Source: Rana temporaria
Lineage: Eukaryota > Chordata > Amphibia > Anura > Ranidae
NCBI RefSeq assembly: GCF_905171775.1
Contig: NC_053501.1
Coordinates: 71,841,901-71,905,900 of the forward strand
DNA length: 64,000 nucleotides
Reading direction: 5' to 3'
Numbering within the stretch: the first letter of the stretch is position 1; every line of letters starts with the position of its first letter. The notes beneath the pieces were generated by a model that saw only the letters and a program-made list of their open reading frames with translations, was not told the DNA's origin and did not search any database. The position numbers were made by a program, and so were the translations under genes. This document shows positions 1 through 9,260 of this stretch, piece by piece.

Positions 1-457
1 CCAGTGATTCCGCTGGGAGTAAAAGCTTTACCACCTCAGCTTGTTGCTGGAGAGAGGGGCCAACTACCCCGGCTCCCTGGAACTCCACCTTCATGGCGAC
101 TGGCATCTGTACCTCTCCTCTCTCTTCAGTTGGTGCTGCTGTGACTTCTGCTGCTGCAGCACCTCTTTGCTGTAGCCAAGTTGCATCCACAGCTGCTATA
201 ACCTGGTCTATGATCTCCGGTGGAGGATTAGGTCCATACTGTGCCAGTCCACGTTTAACAGCCCGGTCAAAAAATTCTTCTTCGGGTGTCCTGTCTGTTA
301 TGCTGGGCCTTTCTGTTACGCTGGGCCTTTCAGCTCTATCCATTTGGACAAGCTCTGCAATAATGTCCCTTCTCTTACGATTGCAGGCCGATCTGCCCCG
401 GCTCTCCAGTAAGTCCTTGAGGGAAGAGGGCTTTAGCCGTTCATACAGCGTCTCCAT
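1..457 (-). CDS. gag-like protein with SAP-like N-terminus, partial
   Basis: From the ATG at 457-455 the minus strand is open for 152 codons to the window edge without a stop, so it is C-terminally incomplete. The N-terminus (METLYERLKPSSLKDLLESR, then GRSACNRKRR) resembles the short SAP-like helix-turn-helix found at the start of many vertebrate gypsy gag proteins. It is followed by an acidic and proline/glutamine-rich linker. It lies about 60 bases inside the LTR, as expected for gag, which would form the retrotransposon's capsid particle. The frame is intact as far as seen, so the copy may be fairly young. The product name rests on position and the N-terminal pattern only; no capsid or zinc-knuckle region is visible. 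Confidence 0.6.
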   Translation of the reverse strand, partial: METLYERLKPSSLKDLLESRGRSACNRKRRDIIAELVQMDRAERPSVTERPSITDRTPEEEFFDRAVKRGLAQYGPNPPPEIIDQVIAAVDATWLQQRGAAAAEVTAAPTEERGEVQMPVAMKVEFQGAGVVGPSLQQQAEVVKLLLPAESL

Positions 458-518
458 TGTCCTGTGTCCTTGTAGCCGTCCTTCTGACGATGGAATCATC
501 CCACTGCTGTGCCACCAC

Positions 519-1205
519 TGTAACGTTCACCACCATTTACAATATCCCATCCATCAACTACGACAGCTTATCTGACACTCCAACCAACAAGACCCGATCC
601 ATCCCATTTCCGAGAATAACCGAGACACACAGCTCTGGGTTCTGGTTTCAAATGAAAGACATCTTTAATGGTAACTTAGCTTTCTTATATACAGTACAAC
701 AGGTTACAATAATCAAAGGAACAAAGAACTCTCCACCCCCAACATCACTCCATGGGCTTCAATCACATTATTTTATCAATAGAATTCAAACAAAACACCA
801 TCACACAATGAGTTCCCCTCAATCCACATCTTTAGACAGACGGTCTGTCTCCGACAGAAAGGTATTCACACCTGATCATCAATAGGCTTTAAACAGTGTT
901 ATCACACAGTGAAAGGTCTTTCAGGAGCCAGCCTCATTTAGCATGTCAACAGTCTACACAGAGAGATGAGTCACTATTGACCGGTTGGGTCAACATTAAC
1001 CAACAACTTGCAATATCTCAAGATCCTGCAATATGAACTATTAGTAATGTCCCATCTCATGTAATTTCGAATTAATATTTCTCAGTCACCCTATGCCCAA
1101 AAGGGACACAGGGTGACCCTAGACACAAGAGTGATTAGTGACGCTGGCACAGGAGTACCCCTCATCCTTCCAAAGTCTCTGTTTGTCACGGGTCATTCCG
1201 TTACA
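519..1205 (-). repeat. 5' LTR of the retrotransposon (687 bp)
   Basis: On the minus strand it starts TGTAACGG and ends CGTTACA, a terminal inverted repeat with canonical TG...CA ends. A TATA-like TATATAA on the minus strand (+ strand 685-691) is a plausible core promoter. The partner LTR is off the window. The predicted target duplication is the 5 bases after 1205 (CTCTG). Confidence 0.7.
685..691 (-). promoter_or_regulatory. TATA-like box inside the LTR
   Basis: TATATAA on the minus strand, about 165 bases upstream of the LTR/internal junction and 230 bases upstream of the gag-like ATG. Position and sequence fit an RNA polymerase II LTR promoter; not tested. Confidence 0.4.
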
Positions 1206-2964
1206 CTCTGCAATAGACAGTTTAGGGCAAGGTTCCTGCTGATCTGAGGGAAAGATTTATATAGGAGTCAGTCCTGGTTCACAAATCAAATTGCAGCTGC
1301 ACTGCATCTGTTCCTGTTTGATACTCTGCAAATTGCAGCAGCAGTGCATTTCTTTCTGTGAGATACTCTGCATTAGACAGTTTAGGGCAAGGTTCCTGCT
1401 GATCTGAGGGAAAGATTTATATAGGAGTCAGTCCTGGTTCACAAATCAAATTGCAGCTGCACTGCATATGTTCCTGTTTGATACTCTGCAAATTGCAGCA
1501 GCAGTGCATTTCTTTCTGTTAGATACTCTGCATTAGATAGTTTAGGGCAAGGTTCCTGCTGATCTGAGGGAGAGAATTATATAGGAGTCAGTCCTGGTTC
1601 ACAAATCAAATTGCAGCTGCACTGCATCTGTTCCTGTTTGATACTCTGCAAATTGCAGCAGCAGTGCATTTCTTTCTGTGAGATACTCTGCATTAGACAG
1701 TTTAGGGCAAGGTTCCTGCTGATCTGAGGGAAAGATTTATATAGGAGTCAGTCCTGGTTCACAAATCAAATTGCAGCTGCACTGCATCTGTTCCTGTTTG
1801 ATACTCTGCAAATTGCAGCAGCAGTGCATTTCTTTCTGTGAGATACTCTGCATTAGATAGTTTAGGGCAAGGTTCCTGCTGATCTGAGGGAGAGAATTAT
1901 ATAGGAGTCAGTCCTGGTTCACAAATCAAATTGCAGCTGCACTGCATCTGTTCCTGTTTGATACTCTGCAAATTGCAGCAGCAGTGCATTTCTTTCTGTG
2001 AGATACTCTGCATTAGTCAGTTTAGGGCAAGGTTCCTGCTGATCTGAGGGAAAGATTTATATAGGAGTCAGTCCTGGTTCACAAATCAAATTGCAGCTGC
2101 ACTGCATCTGTTCCTGTTTGATACTCTGCAAATTGCAGCAGCAGTGCATTTCTTTATGTGAGATACTCTGCATTAGACAGTTTAGGGCAATGTTCCTGCT
2201 GATTTGAGGGAAAGATTTACATAGGAGTCTGTCCTGGTTCACAAATCAAATTGCAGCTGCACTGCATCTGTTCCTGTTTGATACTCTGCAAATTGCAGCA
2301 GCAGTGCATTTCTTTCTGTGAGATACTCTGCATTAGACCGTTTAGGGCAAGGTTCCTGCTGATCTGAGGGAGAGAATTATATAGGAGTCAGTCCTGGTTC
2401 ACAAATCAAATTGCAGCTGCACTGCATCTGTTCCTGTTTGATACTCTGCAAATTGCAGCAGCAGTGCATTTCTTTCTGTTAGATACTCTGCATTAGATAG
2501 TTTAGGGCAAGGTTCCTGCTGATCTGAGGGAGACAATTATATAGGAGTCAGTCCTGGTTCACAAATCAAATTGAAGCTGCACTGCATCTGTTCCTGTTTG
2601 ATACTCTGCAAATTGCAGCAGCAGTGCATTTCTTTATGTGAGATACTCTGCATTAGACAGTTTAGGGCAAGGTTCCTGCTGATTTGAGGGAAAGATTTAC
2701 ATAGGAGTCTGTCCTGGTTCACAAATCAAATTGCAGCTGTACTGCATCTGTTCCTGTTTGATACTCTGCAAATTGCAGCAGCAGTGCATTTCTTTCTGTG
2801 AGATACTCTGCATTAGACCGTTTAGGGCAAGGTTCCTGCTGATCTGAGGGAAAGATTTATATAGGAGTCAGTCCTGGTTCACAAATCAAATTGCAGCTGC
2901 ACTGCATCTGTTCCTGTTTGATACTCTGCAAATTGCAGCAGCAGTGCATTTCTTTCTGTTAGAT
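1206..2964. repeat. 160-bp satellite array, block 1 (about 11 copies)
   Basis: The unit landmark TTTAGGGCAAGG recurs at exactly 160-bp steps (1221, 1381, 1541, 1701, 1861 and on). Each unit also holds an internal near-duplication of 42 bp (GATACTCTGCA at 1320 and again at 1362; TTGCAGC at 1291 and 1333). Units fall into variant types by their AAAGATTTATA, AGAGAATTATA or AAAGATTTACA motif. The short minus-strand frames across it (for example 2057-2242) recur with the unit and are not genes. Confidence 0.95.
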
Positions 2965-3655
2965 CAGACCTGGGCAAACTACGGCCCGGCGGACCTTTTA
3001 ATCCGGCCCCCGGGCAGTGTTGCCACTTGCCAACCGTCCGTAGAATTACGGACAGTACGTAAATAAAAGGCACTTTTTCCCTGTTCGTAAAAGTCCGTAA
3101 TAAGGGAAATGTGCCCGTAAAAAGATCCGAATGTGAGCCGCAGCGCAGGCAGCGTCTAGTCCTCCTACATTATGCATAGCCTCGCCCTCTCTGACCGCCC
3201 ACCACCACCCGCCGCGCAGCCAATTATCAAAGCGCATTTTCGCGCTAACAACACTGCTGCCAGCCTATTCAAAAGAGCAGCGCGGGGAAACTGAGGAACA
3301 TCGTAGAATGTGTGGACTCTGTAGAGAGCGGCACCGGCGGGATAGCACACAGCAGCAGATGTAGTGGACACACTGCAGACGCACCCCCACTGTGACGGAG
3401 TGGACTGAGTGAAGGCAGACGGAGACCGACCAGTGCGCCTGCCTGCCTGCTCTGCCCGCCCGACTGACTGACTGTAGCAGTCGGCCAGCCGCCATGCTGG
3501 TGCCCGGACCTGGAGTGGACCCTGGTCTCCACTCTCTTCGTTGGAGTAGGACTCCTCGCGACGCCTGCTGCCTGCCCTCAGTGCCACTGCCCTGGCCTTG
3601 TCTGGTGAGTCCTCCTCAGTCCAGCAGCAGAGTGTGAAGTGCTATCCTACCTAGA

Positions 3656-3764
3656 CATCATCAGTATGCTGTGTCCTCCTCCTGTGCCCCTTTCACCTCT
3701 CCACAGGTCAGATCTGTGGATAGGTGAAAGGGGCACAGGAGGAAGACACAGCATACTGATGATG
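3656..3764. repeat. 51-bp-arm inverted repeat (hairpin) inside the hAT element
   Basis: Left arm 3656-3706 and right arm 3714-3764 are complementary over 51 bases with 2 mismatches and a 7-base loop (GTCAGAT). The arms contain TGTGCCCCTTTCACCT and its complement. It could extrude as a cruciform or fold as RNA; function unknown. Confidence 0.95.
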
Positions 3765-3794
3765 TGAAGAAGTGATATGATAATTTATTTGCAG

Positions 3795-4590
3795 CCTCTG
3801 TGCCATGTCCCCAGCCTCTGTCCCCCTCCTGTGTCATGTCCCCAGCGTCTGTCCCCCTCCTGTGTCATGTCCCCAGCGTCTGTCCCCCTCCTGTGCCATG
3901 TCCCCAGCGTCTGTCCCCCTCCTGTGCCATGTCCCCAGTGTCTGTCCCCCACCTGTGTCATGTCCCCAGCGTCTGTCCCCCTCCTGTGTCATGTCCCCAG
4001 CATCTGTCCCCCTCCTGTGTCATGTCCCCAGCCTCTGTCCCCCTCCTGTGTCATGTCCCCAGCCTCTGTCCCCCTCCTGTGTCATGTCCCCATCGTCTGT
4101 CCCCCTCCTGTGTCATGTCCCCAGCGTCTGTCCCCCTCCTGTGTCATGTCCCCAGCCTCTGTCCCCCTCCTGTGCCATGTCCCCAGCCTCTGTCCCCCTC
4201 CTGTGTCATGTCCCCAGCCTCTGTCCCCCTCCTGTGTCATGTCCCCAGCCTCTGTCCCCCTCCTGTGTCATGTCCCCAGCCTCTGTCCCCCTCCTGTGTC
4301 ATGTCCCCAGCCTCTGTCCCCCTCCTGTGTCATGTCCCCAGCCTCTGTCCCCCTCCTGTGTCATGTCCCCAGCCTCTGTCCCCCTCCTGTGTCATGTCCC
4401 CAGCCTCTGTCCCCCTCCTGTGTCATGTCCCCAGCCTCTGTCCCCCTCCTGTGCCATGTCCCCAGCCTCTGTCCCCCTCCTGTGCCATGTCCCCAGCCTC
4501 TGTCCCCCTCCTGTGCCATGTCCCCAGCCTCTGTCCCCCTCATGTGCCATGTCCCCAGCCTCTGTCCCCCTCCTGTGCCATGTCTATAAC
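3795..4590. repeat. 31-bp minisatellite (about 25 copies)
   Basis: Unit is CTCTGTCCCCCTCCTGTGTC followed by ATGTCCCCAGC. Because 31 is not a multiple of 3 and the unit has no stop in any frame, all three plus frames stay open for over 800 bases and give rotating cysteine/proline-rich peptides. These are by-products of the repeat, not proteins. Units differ mainly at T/C in TGTGTC versus TGTGCC and at the AGCGTC/AGCCTC position. Confidence 0.95.
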
Positions 4591-4748
4591 AAGTACTCGT
4601 ACCAGTTGTCCAACAATGATATTTACTGCTTTTTATAAAGAAATACAATTGATTTTATGCAGTATTGAGTTTAGCCTTTTGGCCCGGCCCTCCAAAATAT
4701 TTTTAGTTTCTCATGTGGCCCCATCGAAAAAATAATTGCCCACCCCTG

Positions 4749-6796
4749 TGTTAGATACTCTGCATTAGATAGTTTAGGGCAAGGTTCCTGTTGATCTGAG
4801 GGAGAGAATTATATAGGAGTCAGTCCTGGTTCACAAATCAAATTGCAGCTGCACTGCATCTGTTCCTGTTTGATACTCTGCAAATTGCAGCAGCAGTGCA
4901 TTTCTTTCTGTGAGATACTCTGCATTAGATAGTTTAGGGCAAGGTTCCTGCTGATTTGAGGGAAAGATTTATATAGGAGTCAGTCCTGGTTCACAAATCA
5001 AATTGCAGCTGCACTGCATCTGTTCCTGTTTGATACTCTGCAAATTGCAGCAGCAGTGCATTTCTTTCTGTGAGATACTCTGCATTAGTCAGTTTAGGGC
5101 AAGGTTCCTGCTGATCTGAGGGAAAGATTTATATAGGAGTCAGTCCTGGTTCACAAATAAAATTGCAGCTGCACTGCATCTGTTCCTGTTTGATACTCTG
5201 CAAATTGCAGCAGCAGTGCATTTCTTTCTGTTAGATACTCTGCATTAGACAGTTTAGGGCAAGGTTCCTGCTGATCTGAGGGAAAGATTTATATAGGAGT
5301 CAGTCCTGGTTCACAAATCAAATTGCAGCTGCACTGCATCTGTTCCTGTTTGATACTCTGCAAATTGCAGCAGCAGTGCATTTCTTTCTGTGAGATACTC
5401 TGCATTAGATAGTTTAGGGCAAGGTTCCTGCTGATCTGAGGGAGAGAATTATATAGGAGTCAGTCCTGGTTCACAAATCAAATTGCAGCTGCACTGCATC
5501 TGTTCCTGTTTGATACTCTGCAAATTGCAGCAGCAGTGCATTTCTTTCTGTGAGATACTCTGCATTAGTCAGTTTAGGGCAAGGTTCCTGCTGATCTGAG
5601 GGAAAGATTTATATAGGAGTCAGTCCTGGTTCACAAATCAAATTGCAGCTGCACTGCATCTGTTCCTGTTTGATACTCTGCAAATTGCAGCAGCAGTGCA
5701 TTTCTTTATGTGAGATACTCTGCATTAGACAGTTTAGGGCAAGGTTCCTGCTGATTTGAGGGAAAGATTTACATAGGAGTCTGTCCTGGTTCACAAATCA
5801 AATTGCAGCTGTACTGCATCTGTTCCTGTTTGATACTCTGCAAATTGCAGCAGCAGTGCATTTCTTTCTGTGAGATACTCTGCATTAGACCGTTTAGGGC
5901 AAGGTTCCTGCTGATCTGAGGGAAAGATTTATATAGGAGTCAGTCCTGGTTCACAAATCAAATTGCAGCTGCACTGCATCTGTTCCTGTTTTATACTCTG
6001 CAAATTGCAGCAGCAGTGCATTTCTTTCTGTTAGATACTCTGCATTAGACAGTTTAGGGCAAGGTTCCTGCTGATTTGAGGGAAAGATTTACATAGGAGT
6101 CTGTCCTGGTTCACAAATCAAATTGCAGCTGTACTGCATCTGTTCCTGTTTGATACTCTGCAAATTGCAGCAGCAGTGCATTTCTTTCTGTGAGATACTC
6201 TGCATTAGACCGTTTAGGGCAAGGTTCCTGCTGATCTGAGGGAAAGATTTATATAGGAGTCAGTCCTGGTTCACAAATCAAATTGCAGCTGCACTGCATA
6301 TGTTCCTGTTTGATACTCTGCAAATTGCAGCAGCAGTGCATTTCTTTCTGTGAGATACTCTGCATTAGATAGTTTAGGGCAAGGTTCCTGCTGATCTGAG
6401 GGAGAGAATTATATAGGAGTCAGTCCTGGTTCACAAATCAAATTGCAGCTGCACTGCATCTGTTCCTGTTTGATACTCTGCAAATTGCAGCAGCAGTGCA
6501 TTTCTTTCTGTGAGATACTCTGCATTAGACAGTTTGGGGCATTGTTCCTGCTGATCTGAGGGAAAGATTTATATAGGAGTCAGTCCTGGTTCACAAATCA
6601 AATTGCAGCTGCACTGCATCTGTTCCTGTTTGATACTCTGCAAATTGCAGCAGCAGTGCATTTCTTTCTGTGAGATACTCTGCATTAGACAGTTTGGGGC
6701 AAGGTTCCTGCTGATCTGAGGGAAAGATTTATATAGGAGTCAGTCCTGGTTCACAAATCAAATTGCAGCTGCACTGCATATGTTCCTGTTTGATAA
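4749..6796. repeat. 160-bp satellite array, block 2 (about 13 copies)
   Basis: Continues block 1 in the same orientation and the same 160-bp phase after the hAT insertion. Landmarks fall at about 4770, 4930, 5090, 5250 and onward to 6690. The variant order partly repeats that of block 1 (see findings). Confidence 0.95.
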
Positions 6797-7586
6797 TGTC
6801 AGGGACTCACCGACTTGCCATCTTCATCTGCGCAGACGTCCTCCATGCAGTCCTCCTCCATGCAGTCCTCCTCCATGCGGGCTTCTCCCAGGCTGTCGGC
6901 GCGCCATCGCGGGTCCCGCGCTCGTGCACGCGCATCAGCGGTGCGTGCGCGTGCACGGGAGCGCGCGCATGCACGTTAATTAGCGCTGGCGCCAAAAGAC
7001 ACTTTAAAAACCCTTTGCTGTTTGCAGCACATTGCTGCCTGATCTGCAGTTCTGATGTGGATCCTATCCGAGACCTGTTATTTGCTTATCTGAAACCTGA
7101 TTGATCTCCGAACCCGGCTTGTCTGACTATTCTACCTGAATCCTGATTGAACACTGAACCCGGCTTGTCTGACTATTCTACCAGAATCCTGATTGAACAC
7201 TGAACCCGGATTGTCTGACTCCTCGCATCTCTCCTACCCTAACCCGGCTCTGTTTGACCATCCGCCTGCCTGACCTCTCCGTTGCCAGATCCTCCTGCCT
7301 GTTTAAACCGACTATTCTTCAGCTCTTCACCTGCATATTACCTGTTGTGACCCGGCTTGTCTGACTCTGCTGTTCCAGTACACCTGAACTATTGTGCCGC
7401 TGTAGTTGCAGTCTTCGTACGGGTCGCTGACCCATCCTCTACTCAGCGTTCCTGCATCTACTCATCACCACCTGGCACTCCTACCCCTCTGTGCTCCGAG
7501 TCCGCTGTCCCATATCCAGTGGCTCGCGAACCAGAGTCGTAAGAGAGGCTACCCTGCATCAGACTCTGGAAACCAGGTACGTGACA
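6797..7586. mobile_element. Solo LTR (790 bp) inserted in the satellite
   Basis: Begins TGTCAGGGACTC and ends ACGTGACA, giving TGTCA...TGACA ends. It is flanked by GATAA (6792-6796) and GATAC (7587-7591), a 5-bp target duplication with one change; GATAC is the satellite's own sequence at this point. Inside are a CpG-rich segment, a TATA-like TTTAAAAA at 7003-7010, and three copies of a 46-bp repeat (AACCCGGCTTGTCTGACT, from about 7111). No coding sequence. Best read as the product of recombination between two LTRs of a gypsy-like element; orientation is probably plus, from the TATA-like site. Confidence 0.8.
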
Positions 7587-8700
7587 GATACTCTGCAAAT
7601 TGCAGCAGCAGTGCATTTCTTTCCGTTAGATACACTGCATTAGATAGTTTAGGGCAAGGTTCCTGCTGATCTGAGGGAGAGAATTATATAGGAGTCAGTC
7701 CTCGCTCACAAATCAAATTGCAGCTGCACTGCATCTGTTCCTGTTTGATACTCTGCAAATTGCAGCAGCAGTGCATTTCTTTCTGTGAGATACTTTGCAT
7801 TAGATAGTTTAGGGCAAGGTTCCTGCTGATCTGAGGGAAAGATTTATATAGGAGTCAGTCCTGGTTCACAAATCAAATTGCAGCTGCACTGCATCTGTTC
7901 CTGTTTGATACTCTGCAAATTGCAGCAGCAGTGCATTTCTTTCTGTTAGATACTCTGCATTAGTCAGTTTAGGGCAAGGTTCCTGCTGATCTGAGGGAGA
8001 GAATTATATAGGAGTCAGTCCTGGTTCACAAATCAAATTGCAGCTGCACTGCATCTGTTCCTGTTTGATACTCTGCAAATTGCAGCAGCAGTGCATTTCT
8101 TTCTGTGAGATACTCTGAATTAGACAGTTTGGGGCAAGGTTCCTGCTGATCTGAGGGAAAGATTTATATAGGAGTCAGTCCTGGTTCACAAATCAAATTG
8201 CAGCTGCACTGCATATGTTCCTGTTTGATATTCTGCAAATTGCAGCAGCAGTTCATTTCTTTCCGTTAGATACTCTGCATTAGATAGTTTAGGGCAAGGT
8301 TCCTGCTGATCTGAGGGAAAGAATTATATAGGAGTTAGTCCTGGTTTACAAATCAAATTGCAGATGCACTGCATCTGTTCCTGTTTGATACTCTGCAAAT
8401 TGCAGCAACAGTGCATTTCTTTATGTGAGATACTCTGCATTAGACAGTTTAGGGCAAGGTTTCTGCTGATCTGAGGGAAAGATTTTTATAGGAGTCAGTC
8501 CTGGTTCACAAATCAAATTGCAGCTGCACTGCATATGTTCCTGTTTGATACTCTGCAAATTGCAGCAGCAGTGCATTTCTTTCTGTGAGATACTCTGCAT
8601 TAGACAGTTTAGGGCAAGGTTCCTGCTTGTTCTTATAGGGAGAGAATGATATAGGAGATACTCTGCATATTGCAGCAGCACTGCATATGTTCCTTTGAGA
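7587..8700. repeat. 160-bp satellite array, block 3 (about 7 copies, degenerating)
   Basis: Same unit and orientation as blocks 1 and 2. From about 8280 the units pick up more substitutions, and from 8625 they are truncated and shuffled. The array then passes without a sharp border into a different tandem repeat at about 8700. Confidence 0.92.
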
Positions 8701-9240
8701 TACACCCTGTATATACTTTTCTTCTATCGTGCTATTCAAAAAACATCCATTTAGGGCAAACAAATATATTTTGCAGTGTTTCCTCCAGTGTTTGCCGTGT
8801 TTCCTCCATATCTGTAAGTGTGAGATAAACACTTTAGCTACTGTTCTTCTGTTGTTCTATTCAAAAAACACCCAGTTTGGTGCAAAAAACATATTTTGCA
8901 GTGTTTCCTCCAGTGTTTTCCGTGTTTCCTCCACATCTGTAAGTGTGAGATAAACACTTTAGCTACTGTTCTTCTATTGTTCTATTAAAAAAACACCAAT
9001 TTTGGGCAAAAAAACATATATTTTACAGTTTTTCCTCCAGTGTTTGCAGTCTTGCCTGCATATCTGTACGTGTGAGATACACACTTTACATACTGTTTTC
9101 TATTGTGCTTTTCAAAAAAAAATATCTTGGGCAAATATTTTTTTTTTTTTGGTGCATTTCCTGCATATCTGTAGGTGTGAGATAAACACTTTAGCTAGTG
9201 TTCTTCTATTGTTCTATTCAAAAAACACCCATTAGGGCAA
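8701..9240. repeat. About 125-bp tandem repeat (4 copies) upstream of hAT transposase
   Basis: The phrase GTGTGAGATAAACACTTTAG recurs at steps of 125, 127 and 105 bp. Each unit has GTTTCCTCCA and TCTATTCAAAAAACACCCA. It shares the local motifs TTAGGGCAA and GAGATA with the 160-bp satellite on its left, and it ends about 20 bases before the transposase start codon. It is probably the 5' untranslated or subterminal region of the hAT element. Confidence 0.8.
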
Positions 9241-9260
9241 GATCCAAAAATGTTTGAAAT

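Larger units (their letters stand above)
1..1205 (-). mobile_element. LTR retrotransposon, 5' end (gypsy-like), cut by window edge
   Basis: Read on the minus strand, an LTR (1205 to 519) is followed at once by a primer-binding-site-like stretch (about 517 to 498, beginning TGGTGGCACAGCAGTGGG) and then an open gag-like frame running off the window at base 1. The order LTR, primer site, gag is the start of a full LTR element, not a solo LTR. It sits against 160-bp satellite DNA: the flank after 1205 begins CTCTG, in phase with the satellite unit, so it inserted into the array. The TG...CA ends and the primer-site look fit Ty3/gypsy elements, but the reverse transcriptase lies outside the window, so the class is an inference. 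Confidence 0.75.
2957..4756. mobile_element. hAT-type DNA transposon with 8-bp target duplication
   Basis: The element proper is 2965-4748. It is flanked by a perfect 8-bp duplication TGTTAGAT (2957-2964 and 4749-4756), which belongs to the satellite unit, so it jumped into the array. Ends are CAGACCTGGGCAA on the left and, inverted, CAGGGGTGGGCAA on the right; the 8-bp duplication and CAG...CTG ends are hAT hallmarks. The interior has no recognisable transposase: a GC- and CpG-rich segment (2965-3650), a long hairpin (3656-3764), a 31-bp minisatellite (about 3795-4590) and an AT-rich tail. It is therefore a non-autonomous copy that needs a transposase in trans. Confidence 0.92.

Noticed and set aside
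3015..3255. Possible small nested hAT (CAGTGTTG ... CAACACTG)
   Set aside because: Only 8 bases of inverted match and no 8-bp duplication could be seen.
3165..3587. 140-residue minus-strand Arg/Ala-rich frame
   Set aside because: Lies in the CpG-rich interior of a non-autonomous hAT element; several frames are open together because of GC content, and no domain is seen.
3777..4735. Three overlapping long Cys/Pro-rich reading frames
   Set aside because: By-product of a stop-free 31-bp minisatellite; frames rotate through the same peptide words, with no start context or conserved domain.
2057..5794. Repeated 61-residue minus-strand frame (MNQDRLLCKSFPQISRN...)
   Set aside because: Occurs once per two satellite units and changes with unit variants; part of the 160-bp repeat, not a gene.
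1206..8700. TTTAGGG words suggesting interstitial telomere repeats
   Set aside because: Only one TTTAGGG per 160-bp unit, never in tandem.
1206..8700. Regular repeats that might be read as a CRISPR array
   Set aside because: The whole 160 bp repeats with no unique spacers, in a eukaryotic context without cas genes.
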